From the NCBI GenBank assembly GCA_903858115.1, contig CAIOHR010000007.1, positions 1 to 64,000 of the forward strand: a stretch of DNA of 64,000 nt, written 5' to 3'. A model generated the notes under the pieces. It searched no databases and was not told the DNA's origin. It saw only the letters and a list, made by a program, of their open reading frames with translations. Source of the DNA: an uncultured Pirellula sp. (GTDB lineage Bacteria > Planctomycetota > Planctomycetia > Pirellulales > Pirellulaceae). The position numbers and the translations under genes are program-made. Of the stretch, positions 46,633-56,616 are shown in pieces (position 1 is the stretch's first letter; each line of letters opens with the position of its first letter).

Positions 46633-47511
46633 CTAGACTATACACTGCCGAATCGCATCTGCGAGTCCTGCCATTGGGTCACCTTTGGGTATAAACTCAT
46701 GAGCGAAATAGCCGTCAAAACCAGTTTCTGCAATGGCTCTCGCAATGGGTGGGTACAGCAATTCTTGCTGATCGTTTAGTTCATTCCTTCCGGGATTGCC
46801 AGCGGTATGGTAATGGCCGAAGTACTGATGATTGTCGCGAATGCTTCGAATGATGTCCCCCTCCATGATCTGCATATGGTAGATGTCGAACAACAGCTTA
46901 AAATTGTTCGACCCGACTTCCTTGACCAATTCGATACCCCAGTCCGAGCGGTCGCACATATAGTCTGGATGGTTGACACGGCTATTGAGTAGCTCCATGT
47001 TCAGGATGACGTTCTTCTTTTCTGCAACGCCAACAATCTTCTTCAAAGCAGCAGCACAATTTTTAAGTCCCGTCTTGCGGTCGATTCCGCGAGCATTTCC
47101 GGAGAAGCAGATTACATTTCGGAAGCCAGCAGTGGACGTAGCTTCGATCATTTCGTTCAACTTCGTCAATGCAACCTCGTGATACTTCTCGTCGCAAAGG
47201 CCGTCGGTCAACGAGTGAGAACTCACCATCGTGCAAACGAGTTTATGCTTCTTGAGTGTGGGAAAATCGGACGGTGTTAACAAATCGATTCCGACCAATC
47301 CCAATTTGACGGCAGTCTCGCACATCTGGTCCAAACTCCATTTGCTATAGCACCATTTGCAGGCGGATTGCTGGAGTCGTCCCTTTTTCGTATCGGCAGA
47401 CGGAACGACCGTCGCAGCAACTGCCGACGGGCTAGCGAACTCGGATGAGGCAATCGCACCGGCCGCCGCAGCAATACCGAAGTTTCTTCGAGAGAGGTTT
47501 TCTGGATTCAT
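46633..47511 (-). CDS. Tat-exported TIM-barrel protein, paralog of 33251-34231
   Basis: 292 residues from ATG 47511; a longer frame (to 47634) is rejected because the Tat motif S-R-R-N-F-G should be close to the start. The signal A-A-A-A-G-A-I-A-S-S-E-F follows. Xylose-isomerase-like barrel with N-M-E-L-L-N-S-R, L-L-F-D-I-Y-H-M-Q-I, G-H-Y-H-T-A-G-N-P-G-R-N-E and A-H-E-F-I-P, the same site pattern as its paralog. Substrate unknown; family names include hydroxypyruvate isomerase. Confidence 0.87.
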   Translation of the reverse strand: MNPENLSRRNFGIAAAAGAIASSEFASPSAVAATVVPSADTKKGRLQQSACKWCYSKWSLDQMCETAVKLGLVGIDLLTPSDFPTLKKHKLVCTMVSSHSLTDGLCDEKYHEVALTKLNEMIEATSTAGFRNVICFSGNARGIDRKTGLKNCAAALKKIVGVAEKKNVILNMELLNSRVNHPDYMCDRSDWGIELVKEVGSNNFKLLFDIYHMQIMEGDIIRSIRDNHQYFGHYHTAGNPGRNELNDQQELLYPPIARAIAETGFDGYFAHEFIPKGDPMAGLADAIRQCIV

Positions 47512-47679
47512 AATCGATTCATTTTTTGCAATCAGGGAGTTCCATGGAAACAGAGCTTCAAATGGTTTAAAGCATAGCACACGGCAATCCCATCGTCGAT
47601 TCATGGCGGCTAACGGCGAAGGAGCTGGTTGCACTTACCTTTTCGAATGGTCCTATCGTTCCTTGGCTCGATCTACCTG

Positions 47680-48540
47680 TTACTTCGCACCGCGCTTTGC
47701 AGATTCGATTGCGAATTCGACTAGCTTGGGTTCGCGAAAGAATCCTTCCCAGAAATTGTGTCCTTGGCCGTCGGCGACAATAAGCTGAACCAGTCCTTCT
47801 TGTCCAACTGCTTTGTAGCGCCGCAACAACTCTTGCGAATTCTCTTCGAGCGGTACCACTTTGTCTTGATTGCCGTGAATGATCGTGAACGGAATCTTTG
47901 CATGGGCCAATTTTTCGATGCGTTCGATCGGATTGAACTCGCTGCTGCGGCTTTCCAATTCGGCGGCGGTCAATCCGTATGCAGGGGCTGCTTTGTCTAG
48001 TTTGGGATAAGTCTTGAAATCGTACACGGGATAGATTCCTATAACACCAGTGATTCGTTCTGGGTGCGCGAGCGCCCAGCTACTGACCCACAAACCCCCG
48101 CGGCTTCGGCCGAACAAACATAACTTTTTGGCAAAGCCACGTTTCTCTGTCAGTTCCGAATACAACGCATTGAAGGCATCATGACTCGTGGGGCTGCCAT
48201 AGGCTTCTCCAACATCGATGCCTGCGACGGCGACTCCAGCCTCGAGGAACTGTGTATGCATCCATCGCTCTGCTTCGTCGGGATACGGAGCAAGTGTCGG
48301 AGCATAGAAAATCCACGGCTGCGGCGAAGTTCGTTTTGCGGGATCGGGCAAGAAGAGAAAGGCCGGTTTGTCTTGGATCGTAAGCTTTTCGCCCGGCAAC
48401 TCGATGCGTGTTTTTGGCGAAGGAACGCTTTTCGCTGTACCTTGTCCAAGGACATGGCAGTCGAGCCCCAACAAAAACAAGCCAAAGACTCCCACCATAT
48501 AGCAGCCAGCGCAACAACAACTTTTGATCACTTGTTTCAT
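47680..48540 (-). CDS. Secreted alpha/beta hydrolase (dienelactone/acetylxylan-esterase-like)
   Basis: 286 residues, signal peptide with hydrophobic core 14-26 and a Cys-rich N-terminus. Catalytic triad visible: S146 in G-R-S-R-G-G, D226 in G-N-Q-D-K, H261 in G-Q-G-H-N-F. The A-E-L-E-S-R-S-S-E-F-N-P segment is a lid-like insert. Substrate could be an ester on a polysaccharide, consistent with neighbouring sulfatases, but this is inference. Stop is 46 bases upstream of 47634. Confidence 0.85.
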   Translation of the reverse strand: MKQVIKSCCCAGCYMVGVFGLFLLGLDCHVLGQGTAKSVPSPKTRIELPGEKLTIQDKPAFLFLPDPAKRTSPQPWIFYAPTLAPYPDEAERWMHTQFLEAGVAVAGIDVGEAYGSPTSHDAFNALYSELTEKRGFAKKLCLFGRSRGGLWVSSWALAHPERITGVIGIYPVYDFKTYPKLDKAAPAYGLTAAELESRSSEFNPIERIEKLAHAKIPFTIIHGNQDKVVPLEENSQELLRRYKAVGQEGLVQLIVADGQGHNFWEGFFREPKLVEFAIESAKRGAK

Positions 48541-48620
48541 ATTGCAAAATCCCGCAGGTCAAGGTCGATTTCATTTCTTGAGGCAGGAGCACGTTGCTTG
48601 GATCCACGCCTTGCTAATCA

Positions 48621-50261
48621 TCATCGTCGAAATCGATTCCAGTCGATAGATAGCTTGCGCATTTTGGCTCGAAGTGTATGCGGATTGATCCCTAGCAAAT
48701 GCGCAGCTCCTCGCCCACCTTCGATTTGCCCACTCGTGGCCGCCAAAGCGCGTTCGATGTGTCGCACCATAGCCGAATCGAGCGAATCCAGCGGTGCTTC
48801 ATCGTTGGGTGGCAATTGCGTATGGCTCTTGGAACTCTGGCGAACGGGTGATTCCGGTATGACTTCATAGAATGTAGGTTCATCTGTCTCGGGAAACGAA
48901 GCTGTTGGTTGAACAAAAGCATTCCCTAACGACATAGCAACATCTAATCGAGTGCCACCCCCTAAGATAACCGCTCGATCGATAACCGCTTGAAGCTCTC
49001 GAATGTTTCCCGGCCAACGATAGTCCATCAGTTGTTTGATGTCAGCCAGCGAAGGTTCTACGTAAGGCAATCCGAATCTGTCTGCAGCTCGCTTGGCAAA
49101 ATGCCTAGCCAACGCGGGGATATCTTCGACTCTCTCACGCAATCCGGGCAACAAGATCGGAAACATATTGATTCGATACCAGAGATCTTCTCGAAACGAT
49201 CTGCGATGCACCATGGCCGATAGATCGCGATGGGTTGCCGCGATGATTCGCACGTCCACGTGAATATGGTTCTGACCACCGACTCGTTCTATTTGGTGAT
49301 CCTGCAAGACTCGCAACAATCGTACTTGGGCGGCTAAAGGGAGTTCTCCAATCTCGTCGAGAAACAATGTTCCTCCATCGGCGCGTTCAAACCAACCTTT
49401 GCGTTGATCCGACGCGCCAGTAAAACTGCCACGCTCGTGACCAAACAATTGCGAGTCAATCAACTCCGTTGGAATGGCACCGCAGTTGACCCGAATAAAA
49501 GGCCGCGAGTTTCTGGGTGAGCGTCCGTGAATCGCTCGTGCGACGACTTCTTTTCCCGTTCCTGTTTCTCCCAAAATCAAGACCGGCATATCCGAGGGAG
49601 CCACGATTCGAACACGCTCCATGACAGCGCGAAGGCCTGTTTCGGAGCCAACGACTGCTTCGCGGCCCTCATCAGACTGTTCAGTAGGGACGTCGCTCGA
49701 ATTGGAATCGGAATCGCCGTTCGATACTTCCGGCCAACGATGTCGAACCGATCGCTCCAAAACCAACCAGAGGATCGGCCCCCATCGTTCGAGCCATGGA
49801 TAGTGTTCTTCGCGCAGGGTTCGGCCTGATTCGATCTCAAAGATGCCTGCGCCGACAACAACATCCCGTTCGATACATTGGTCACGATTCGGCCGAAGCG
49901 GTACAGCAAAGGTCTCGTTCGTGATGGAATCTGGTGTCAACGAATGCAGTTTGCCCGTTCGCTTCATGCCTGTTTGACGAAGAAGTGCTCCGGTCCTGCA
50001 CCATTCATTCACGTTTGTCCATTTCGCTTCGGAGCAAACGACCGAAGCTTGCTCTGCTCCCATTGCAGCCTGCCCCCCTGCTACCTCTGCAACTCGGAAT
50101 GTCTTCGTTTTGGAATCGACAAACTGCAACACGATCGACTCGATCGGGACGATTCTTTGCAATATTTCCAGTTGCCCGGTCAATGGGTTGCCGGCGGCGC
50201 AAGGCTCCACCCCCTTTTCCCATGCGTTCAACAGGACCATCAATTGTTCCAAATCGTTCAA
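48621..50261 (-). CDS. Sigma-54-dependent transcriptional activator
   Basis: 546 residues: N-terminal GAF-like sensor (~1-175), AAA+ central domain (~200-445) and Fis-type HTH at the end (518-546, [15 protein letters not shown]). Walker A G-E-T-G-T-G-K-E at 231-238; G-S-F-T-G-A at 278-283 (sigma-54 contact loop, normally G-A-F-T-G-A, here Ser for Ala); Walker [12 protein letters not shown] at 296-306. The gene faces away from sbp across a 248-base gap holding a -24/-12 promoter, so it is the likely regulator of the sulfate importer. Confidence 0.93.
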   Translation of the reverse strand: MNDLEQLMVLLNAWEKGVEPCAAGNPLTGQLEILQRIVPIESIVLQFVDSKTKTFRVAEVAGGQAAMGAEQASVVCSEAKWTNVNEWCRTGALLRQTGMKRTGKLHSLTPDSITNETFAVPLRPNRDQCIERDVVVGAGIFEIESGRTLREEHYPWLERWGPILWLVLERSVRHRWPEVSNGDSDSNSSDVPTEQSDEGREAVVGSETGLRAVMERVRIVAPSDMPVLILGETGTGKEVVARAIHGRSPRNSRPFIRVNCGAIPTELIDSQLFGHERGSFTGASDQRKGWFERADGGTLFLDEIGELPLAAQVRLLRVLQDHQIERVGGQNHIHVDVRIIAATHRDLSAMVHRRSFREDLWYRINMFPILLPGLRERVEDIPALARHFAKRAADRFGLPYVEPSLADIKQLMDYRWPGNIRELQAVIDRAVILGGGTRLDVAMSLGNAFVQPTASFPETDEPTFYEVIPESPVRQSSKSHTQLPPNDEAPLDSLDSAMVRHIERALAATSGQIEGGRGAAHLLGINPHTLRAKMRKLSIDWNRFRR

Positions 50262-50322
50262 AATCTAGTCTCCAAAGCCCATCAGGCGATCCAGCAAATA
50301 AAACGGCCGCCTGTTTAATATA

Positions 50323-50338
50323 ACGGTCATTCCGTGAC
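50323..50338. promoter_or_regulatory. Candidate activator-binding dyad upstream of sbp
   Basis: GTCA (50326-50329), five bases, TGAC (50335-50338), overlapping ACGG (50323-50326) / CCGT (50332-50335). It lies roughly 110 bases before the expected start point, a usual distance for a sigma-54 activator site. A second dyad AATGC-AG-GCATT is at 50353-50364 and CCAA-A-TTGG at 50375-50383. Assignment to the activator at 48621 is inference. Confidence 0.4.
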
Positions 50339-50419
50339 ATTTGCTGGTTAAAAATGCAGGCATTCGTGGTTTTGCCAAATTGGGAAGACTTTGCAGGTCC
50401 GATTGTAGGGGATTTGAAT

Positions 50420-50435
50420 TGGCCCGCAGGTTGCG
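50420..50435 (+). promoter_or_regulatory. Sigma-54 (-24/-12) promoter of the sulfate importer
   Basis: TGGCCCG-CAGG-TTGCG at 50420-50435 matches the sigma-54 consensus TGGCACG-N4-TTGC(A/T) with correct spacing: the second G of GG at 50422 and the C of GC at 50434 are 12 bases apart. It reads toward sbp, whose ATG (50510) lies 75 bases downstream. Confidence 0.72.
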
Positions 50436-50509
50436 TTACCTGACATCTACGCGAAGTCAAATCGCTTTTGTTTCTTATTCAGCACTCTCACACCGTCAGT
50501 CACTCCACC

Positions 50510-51610
50510 ATGAATGCCGTTCGAAGCAACGCATTTTTCATACCGCTTTTTCTTGGATGCATACTGGGATGCGACAGCGGGAACAGCTCCTCCAGTTCAA
50601 ACGCTTCGGGTGGCAAAACCATCAAGCTACTGAATGTCTCTTACGATCCGACACGGGAGTTGTACCTCGATTTCAATGAGTCCTTCGCAAAGCACTGGAA
50701 GGAAAAAACCGGCGACACGGTCGAAATCGATCAATCCCACGGCGGGTCTGGAAAACAAGCGCGCGCCGTGAATGAAGGGCTCAAAGCGGACATTGTATCG
50801 TTGGCTTTGGCGGGTGATATTGCCACGATTGCCAAATCAGGACTGATCGATGGGGATTGGCAATCGAAGTTTCCGAATAACAGTTCTCCCTACACTTCGA
50901 CGATCGTGTTCTTGGTCCGCAAAGGAAACCCTAAGAACATCAAGGACTGGGACGACTTGGTTCGCGATGGAGTCGAGGTCATTACGCCAAACCCGAAAAC
51001 CGGTGGTGGAGCGCGTTGGAACTATCTTGCGGCATGGGGGTATGCGCTCCATCGAGAGCTCGGAGTTTTTGCCGTGCTGAAAGATCCGTCTAAGAAAGCC
51101 GAGGTCGATGCAGCGGTTGAAAAAGCAAAAAAGTACATGGGGGATTTGTATCGCCATGTACCTATCTTGGATGCCTCAGCGCGAGCGGCCACCAACACCT
51201 TCATTCAGCGCTCGATCGGCGATGTGCTGTTGGCTTGGGAAAACGAAGCGTTCTTGGCGTTCAAGGAGCTCGGAACCGATCAGGTGGAAATGGTGGTCCC
51301 GCCAATGAGTATTTTGGCCGAACCGCCAGTCGCCGTGGTGTCGAAGAACGCGCAAGCCAATGGGACGACCGAGGTGGCTGCTGCGTACCTTGAATACCTT
51401 TACACACCGGAGGGGCAGCGAATTGCAGCCAAGCACTACTACCGGCCTCGTGCGAGCGAATTGCTAACGGAGGAACAAAAAGCCGTGTTTGGCAAGCTGA
51501 CTCTTTTTCAATTGACCGACGTGCTATCGGGATGGGACGAGGCGCACGAGGTTCACTTTAAGGATCGCACTGGGGTGTTTGATCAGATCTATCAATCGGA
51601 CAAAAGATAA
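50510..51610 (+). CDS. sbp: Sulfate ABC transporter substrate-binding lipoprotein
   Basis: 366 residues from ATG 50510 (frame open to 50468). Lipobox I-L-G-C21, so lipid-anchored. Family blocks: [37 protein letters not shown] and [15 protein letters not shown]. These match Sbp/CysP, which bind sulfate or thiosulfate; the sequence does not decide which. First gene of the operon. Confidence 0.93.
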   Translation: MNAVRSNAFFIPLFLGCILGCDSGNSSSSSNASGGKTIKLLNVSYDPTRELYLDFNESFAKHWKEKTGDTVEIDQSHGGSGKQARAVNEGLKADIVSLALAGDIATIAKSGLIDGDWQSKFPNNSSPYTSTIVFLVRKGNPKNIKDWDDLVRDGVEVITPNPKTGGGARWNYLAAWGYALHRELGVFAVLKDPSKKAEVDAAVEKAKKYMGDLYRHVPILDASARAATNTFIQRSIGDVLLAWENEAFLAFKELGTDQVEMVVPPMSILAEPPVAVVSKNAQANGTTEVAAAYLEYLYTPEGQRIAAKHYYRPRASELLTEEQKAVFGKLTLFQLTDVLSGWDEAHEVHFKDRTGVFDQIYQSDKR

Positions 51611-51656
51611 TTCTCTCCTATGAAATCAAACCTGATGCTAGAAAAGCAAGGGACCC

Positions 51657-52493
51657 ATGAACATGCATAGCCGTTCCAAAGCCATGTTGCCCGGATTCGG
51701 TATAACGATGGGTTATACGTTGCTGTACCTCTCTGTGATTGTGCTGATCCCACTCGCGGCGCTATTTCTCAAAGCGGCGACCATGGATTGGAACGATTTC
51801 TACAACACCATCACATCTCCTCGTGTGCTGGCTGCGTATCGATTGACCTTTGGCGCATCCTTCATTGCAGCGATGATCAACACGATCTTTGGAGCGTTGG
51901 TGGCATGGGCAATTGTTCGGTATCGTTTTACCGGTCGACAATTGTTGGACGCGATCATCGATCTGCCTTTTGCTATGCCAACTGCAGTGTCGGGTATCGC
52001 CCTGATGGCCATCTACGGTCCAACGGGCTTGATTGGGAAACACTTGGTTCCCTTCGGAATCAAGACCGCGATTTCACCGTTAGGGATTGTGATCGCGTTG
52101 ACCTTTATCGGATTACCCTTTGTCGTAAGGACTCTCCAGCCAGCCCTCGAGGAACTCGATGGCGAAGCAGAACAAGCGGCGGCCAGTTTGGGCGCGAGTC
52201 GTTGGCAGACCTTTTGGCGCATTATTGTTCCATCGCTTTTGCCATCTCTGCTCACCGGTTTTACCCTTGCTTTTGCGAGGGCGCTCGGTGAATACGGCAG
52301 CGTCATTTTCATCGCAGGGAACATTCCGATGAAGACCGAGATCGCATCGTTGTTGATCATCAGCAAGCTCGACGACAATGATGTTCCAGGAGCCGCCGCG
52401 ATCGCGGTCGTGATGTTGGTTGCGACACTTTTGATCCTATTGTTGGTACAAGGAATTCAATCGTGGTCGCAGCGAATTACAGGGAGGAATTGA
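51657..52493 (+). CDS. cysT: Sulfate ABC transporter permease
   Basis: 278 residues, six predicted helices. The A-A-S-L-G-A-S-R-W-Q-T-F-W-R-I-I-V-P-S-L-L-P-S coupling loop (EAA motif) in the C-terminal half contacts CysA. G-E-Y-G-S-V-I-F-I-A-G-N is the CysT/CysU signature. Follows sbp by 46 bases; cysW starts 3 bases after its stop. Confidence 0.93.
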   Translation: MNMHSRSKAMLPGFGITMGYTLLYLSVIVLIPLAALFLKAATMDWNDFYNTITSPRVLAAYRLTFGASFIAAMINTIFGALVAWAIVRYRFTGRQLLDAIIDLPFAMPTAVSGIALMAIYGPTGLIGKHLVPFGIKTAISPLGIVIALTFIGLPFVVRTLQPALEELDGEAEQAAASLGASRWQTFWRIIVPSLLPSLLTGFTLAFARALGEYGSVIFIAGNIPMKTEIASLLIISKLDDNDVPGAAAIAVVMLVATLLILLLVQGIQSWSQRITGRN

Positions 52494-52496
52494 CCA

Positions 52497-53378
52497 ATGA
52501 CGCAAAACGCAAATCGCACCCGTCGTGAAATGAATGATCCCTGGTGGGTCCGTTCGATCGTCATCTTCCTTTCGATCGGCTTCGTTGCATTGATGCTCGT
52601 ATTACCACTGGGCGTCATCTTCTTCGAAGCCTTTCGCAAAGGAGCCAAACTCTATTTTGCTGCATTTCAAGATCGCAACTCCATCCGCGCCATCACTATG
52701 ACGTGCTTGGCTGCTGGCATCGCGGTTCCATTGAATTTGGTTTTTGGAATCGCTGCTTCATGGGCGATTGCAAAATTCAGCTTTCGAGGCAAGGGTTTGT
52801 TAATCGCACTGATCGATTTGCCGTTTGCGATCTCACCCGTGATATCTGGGTTGGTCTACATCCTTGTTTTCGGCATGCAAGGATGGTTGGGCAAATGGCT
52901 GGAGGGTTATGGAATTCAAGTCATTTTTGCAGTGCCAGGCATTGTGCTGGCCACGATCTTTGTCACTTTTCCATTTGTCGCTCGCGAATTGATCCCGCTG
53001 ATGCAAGAACAAGGAAGCGAGGAGGAATGGGCAGCGATTTCCTTAGGTGCAAATGGATGGCAGACCTTTTGGCGAGTTACGTTGCCCAACATCAAATGGG
53101 GTGTTTTGTACGGCGTGCTGCTTTGCAATGCGCGGGCGATGGGTGAGTTCGGAGCAGTCTCGGTTGTGTCTTCGAATATTCGCGGAGGAACCAACACATT
53201 GCCGCTTCATATCGACGCCCTTTACAACGACTACAACTCTGTGGCAGCCTTTGCGATGGCATCGATCTTAGCGTTGCTCGGCATCGTCACATTGGTTGGG
53301 AAAAGTTTGCTGGAAAGAAAACTTGAACAGGAATCGAGTCTCTCGCTTGAGTCGACAACGACAGAGGTATCCAAATGA
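52497..53378 (+). CDS. cysW: Sulfate ABC transporter permease
   Basis: 293 residues, partner of the previous permease. EAA loop: [23 protein letters not shown], followed by [14 protein letters not shown], a CysW hallmark. ATGA overlap with cysA. A second start at residue 12 is possible. Order sbp-cysT-cysW-cysA is the standard sulfate operon order. Confidence 0.93.
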   Translation: MTQNANRTRREMNDPWWVRSIVIFLSIGFVALMLVLPLGVIFFEAFRKGAKLYFAAFQDRNSIRAITMTCLAAGIAVPLNLVFGIAASWAIAKFSFRGKGLLIALIDLPFAISPVISGLVYILVFGMQGWLGKWLEGYGIQVIFAVPGIVLATIFVTFPFVARELIPLMQEQGSEEEWAAISLGANGWQTFWRVTLPNIKWGVLYGVLLCNARAMGEFGAVSVVSSNIRGGTNTLPLHIDALYNDYNSVAAFAMASILALLGIVTLVGKSLLERKLEQESSLSLESTTTEVSK

Positions 53379-54451
53379 GCATTGAAATTCAAAACATTAG
53401 CAAGAGCTTTGGCTCTTTCACGGCGTTGCAAGATATCTCCCTGAAGATAGAAAACGGCGAGCTCGTGTCGCTACTCGGTCCCTCGGGATCAGGAAAAACC
53501 ACTTTGTTGCGAGTCATCGCCGGGATGGAAGCGCCCGATCCAGCGCCGAACAGCCATGTCTATTTCTTTGGTGAGGATGTCGCCAACAAGCCTGTTGGAG
53601 ATCGCAAAGTCGGATTTGTATTTCAGCATTACGCTCTCTTCAAGCATATGAGTGTTTTCGAGAATATTGCATTCGGGCTGCGAGTGCGTCCACGTTCCCA
53701 GCGTCCATCGGAATCTGCGATTCGCGATAAAGTACATTCTCTATTGAACCTCATTCAACTAGAAGGTTTCGGAACACGCTTTCCAAAACAGCTTTCAGGC
53801 GGTCAACGGCAACGTGTTGCATTGGCTCGTGCATTAGCGATTGAGCCACAAGTTTTGTTGCTCGACGAACCGTTCGGAGCGTTGGACGCCAAGGTTCGAA
53901 AGGGATTGCGAGACTGGCTGCGAGGACTTCACGACGAATTAAACACGACAACCATTCTGGTCACACACGATCAAGAAGAAGCACTGGAGGTTTCCGATCG
54001 TGTGGTGGTGATGAATCAATCGAGAATCGAACAAGTGGGTGCACCTGCTGACGTTTTCCATCACCCAGCGTCCGAGTTTGTGATCGATTTCCTCGGGAAT
54101 GTCAACGTATTTCATGGTCGAGTCAATCAAGGGCAAGCGGTGTTGGACAACATTCGCGTGAATTTGTCCAACCCTGCCATACGAGATGAAGCACAAGCCA
54201 AAGTCTACGTTCGGCCTAGCGAAATGTCGATTGGTCACTCTCCAATTGACTCTTCCAGTATGCCCGCGCGCGTTGCTCGTATCAATCGAGCTGGTGTGGT
54301 TGCGAAGATCTCGCTGGAGTCAAAAAACAAAGAGGAAATCCGTGTCGATGTCAGCATGGAGCAACTTTTGGAACTCCAATTGCAACTAGGGGACGAGGTG
54401 TTTGTGCACCCAAACCATGCGCGCGTTTTTGTTCCTGACTACACCATTTGA
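53375..54451 (+). CDS. cysA: Sulfate ABC transporter ATP-binding protein
   Basis: 358 residues. Walker [10 protein letters not shown] (35-43), signature [10 protein letters not shown], Walker [13 protein letters not shown]-loop T-H-D-Q-E-E-A, and a C-terminal TOBE-type domain typical of CysA (residues ~240-358, with V-Y-V-R-P-S-E). ATPase that powers sulfate import. Confidence 0.95.
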   Translation: MSIEIQNISKSFGSFTALQDISLKIENGELVSLLGPSGSGKTTLLRVIAGMEAPDPAPNSHVYFFGEDVANKPVGDRKVGFVFQHYALFKHMSVFENIAFGLRVRPRSQRPSESAIRDKVHSLLNLIQLEGFGTRFPKQLSGGQRQRVALARALAIEPQVLLLDEPFGALDAKVRKGLRDWLRGLHDELNTTTILVTHDQEEALEVSDRVVVMNQSRIEQVGAPADVFHHPASEFVIDFLGNVNVFHGRVNQGQAVLDNIRVNLSNPAIRDEAQAKVYVRPSEMSIGHSPIDSSSMPARVARINRAGVVAKISLESKNKEEIRVDVSMEQLLELQLQLGDEVFVHPNHARVFVPDYTI

Positions 54452-54515
54452 CAACAAGCTGATTTGCACTGATTGATCGGATCCTATTCGATCGTCCAAA
54501 ATTGAAAGGCCACAT

Positions 54516-54728
54516 ATGAGTAACGAATACCCTTCAAGATCATCGAAAGAAAATTCGACAAAAGGCCAATCTTCGGAACAAGAATTGCAATCTTCACTTG
54601 AGCAAATCGGCGGAGCACTTCGCGGTCTCAAATTTGGGAGCGTGAATGTTATTGTTCAGGATGGTGTCGTTGTACAAATAGATCGAACTGAAAAGCTTCG
54701 ATTGCGCAACCCCACTCGGTCTGGTTAA
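54516..54728 (+). CDS. DUF2292/YezD-like small protein
   Basis: 70 residues. The first ~35 are polar and Ser/Glu-rich. The second half, L-R-G-L-K-F-G-S-V-N-V-I-V-Q-D-G-V-V-V-Q-I-D-R-T-E-K-L-R-L, is the DUF2292 core (a short beta-hairpin-like fold). Relatives such as B. subtilis YezD are linked to sulfur metabolism genes, and this copy follows cysA by 64 bases, suggesting cotranscription. Biochemical function is unknown. The start is ATG 54516. Confidence 0.85.
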   Translation: MSNEYPSRSSKENSTKGQSSEQELQSSLEQIGGALRGLKFGSVNVIVQDGVVVQIDRTEKLRLRNPTRSG

Positions 54729-54868
54729 CTCCATGTTTTTGCTCCGCGGATTGCTTTATAGAAAAGCCCCTCATCCGACTCGGCTAACGAGAGGATTTTT
54801 ATGTTTTTGCAATTGAAGTCCTGCAGCAACTGGGATACCAGAGTTTATGGAAAAGTTAGGAAAGTATC

Positions 54869-56014
54869 GTGAGAAGATTGAAGGAATTGAGAGCCGCCTT
54901 TACGTTGGTTGAGTTACTAGTTGTGATTGCGATTATAGGTATCTTGGTTGGGTTATTACTACCTGCGGTGCAGGCTGCCCGAGAAGCGGCACGTCGGATG
55001 CAATGTTCCAACAATCTGAAGCAACTCGGTTTGGCAGTACACAATTTTGAGAGTGCTCGGCGTCAATTGCCCACCAGTCTTCGTCCGCCATCCAATGTGG
55101 CGAGTTCCGGAGAGCAAAGCCGAGTATCCGTGCTGACCGACTTGCTTCCTTACTTGGAGCAAACCGCAATTTTTGATCGCTACAACAAAGCGATCAATTG
55201 GAATCAGGGCGTCAACATTCCACTTTCCCAAACCCGCATTCCGGCATTCATTTGCCCGTCCAATCCCGATGGTGGGGTTTTGGATACGGCACCTCCAGGA
55301 AGCACGGCAGTCTACATTCCTGGAATTGCCTCAGCGACGGACTATTCCCCGATTTTCGGAATTGCACCAGGAGTGTTCACGCAACTCTTAGGAATTCCTG
55401 CTCAGGATTTGTTTCGCGATCCTGCTGAAATTTTTGCGGGAGTGAATCCTCCTTACACGTACGTCCGCGGATTCTTTCCAAAGAATGCAACGATCAATTC
55501 TGGTACTGGATTGCAGACGAGCAAAGGTGCAACGTTTAGCAATGTATCCGACGGACTTTCAAACACGATTGCGATTGCAGAATCGTCAGGTCGCCCCTTC
55601 GTTTATGTAAGGCGAAGGAAGCTCGGTGGGGGGAATGCGTTAACCGATACGGACGCCTCTTCGTCGACCACAGACCGACTCAATTCGGGTGGATGGGCAC
55701 GTCCTGCCAGCGACATCATTCTCTTTGGTTCGACCAACGATCCACGTGGAGTGCTTGGAGGAACGATCGCTTTCAATACGACCAACGGTCACAATCTTCG
55801 CGGGATAACGTACACCGCACAAGGAGTTGCTCAGACCATTCTTGGGCTTCCCATCGCTACACATGGAACAGGCGCCCCCTATTCGTTCCATACCGGTGGA
55901 GCAAACTTCACACGTGGCGATGGATCAGTCCAATTTCTCAGTGTCAGCATCGACTTTAGGTCGTTCATCAGCTTGGCGACCGTAAGTGGTGGTGAAACCA
56001 TTAACGAGCAATAG
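54869..56014 (+). CDS. DUF1559 protein with prepilin-like N-terminus (GTG start)
   Basis: 381 residues. N-terminus [18 protein letters not shown] is a type IV prepilin/pseudopilin signal with methylation Phe after Ala10, followed by [17 protein letters not shown]. The body is typical of DUF1559, abundant in planctomycetes, with the C-terminal H-x9-D-G element seen as [20 protein letters not shown] lies before GTG 54869. Function unknown; extracellular structural role is inference. Confidence 0.9.
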   Translation: MRRLKELRAAFTLVELLVVIAIIGILVGLLLPAVQAAREAARRMQCSNNLKQLGLAVHNFESARRQLPTSLRPPSNVASSGEQSRVSVLTDLLPYLEQTAIFDRYNKAINWNQGVNIPLSQTRIPAFICPSNPDGGVLDTAPPGSTAVYIPGIASATDYSPIFGIAPGVFTQLLGIPAQDLFRDPAEIFAGVNPPYTYVRGFFPKNATINSGTGLQTSKGATFSNVSDGLSNTIAIAESSGRPFVYVRRRKLGGGNALTDTDASSSTTDRLNSGGWARPASDIILFGSTNDPRGVLGGTIAFNTTNGHNLRGITYTAQGVAQTILGLPIATHGTGAPYSFHTGGANFTRGDGSVQFLSVSIDFRSFISLATVSGGETINEQ

Positions 56015-56120
56015 TCGTGCACTGTGGTCTAGGGAGAAATGGATGAAGTTTCTTGGTGGGGCTGACATAAAGTTCAGCCCCTTATCCATTTTCCAGCATC
56101 AACAAAGGAAATCGAAATAT

Positions 56121-56573
56121 ATGTTTTGGATTCAAATGGCAAGTCGATCGAAACGACATTTGACTCATTTTGTTTCATTGATGTGCCTGGCCTCACTTGC
56201 AGGATGCAATCCGACTCCTGTTTGGGAGGCTACTCATCCTACGACAGGGCAAGTGACATTGAAAGGTCGCCCCATCTCGGATGTTGAGTTGTCCTTTTTT
56301 CCAGAGGATAAATCATTCCCCGACTCTATCCGTCCAAGAGCAAAGACGAAGGAAGACGGCACCTTTGCCGCTTGGACGCACGCGGAGGGAGATGGAGTTA
56401 CCGTGGGAAGCTACAAGGTAACCCTCATTCATAACGAGGTCGCAGTATCGAAAGGCACCATAGTCGCGAAGCCAAATGATTTGCCATCCAAGTACTCGGC
56501 GCGAGACACAACGGACATTTTGGTGCAAATCAAGGAAGGAAAAAATGAGATTCCGACCATCGAATTGAAGTAG
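56121..56573 (+). CDS. Small lipoprotein, transthyretin-like, paired with DUF1559 gene
   Basis: 150 residues from ATG 56121 (AAAGGAAAT upstream); the frame is open to 55986 but that overlaps the previous gene. Lipobox L-A-G-C29. One beta-sandwich domain (residues ~40-150) of the carboxypeptidase-regulatory/transthyretin type: G-Q-V-T-L-K-G-R-P-I-S-D-V-E-L-S-F-F-P and D-G-T-F near 80. Such genes follow DUF1559 genes in planctomycetes. Role unknown. Confidence 0.82.
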   Translation: MFWIQMASRSKRHLTHFVSLMCLASLAGCNPTPVWEATHPTTGQVTLKGRPISDVELSFFPEDKSFPDSIRPRAKTKEDGTFAAWTHAEGDGVTVGSYKVTLIHNEVAVSKGTIVAKPNDLPSKYSARDTTDILVQIKEGKNEIPTIELK

Positions 56574-56616
56574 AAGTTTCGACTTTCGGATCTGTCGAAA
56601 CGGTAGTTTCCCGTTA

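Noticed and set aside
54769-54800. Possible terminator (CCTC...GAGG followed by TTTTT) before the DUF1559 gene
   Set aside because: Stem is only four base pairs; too weak to call.
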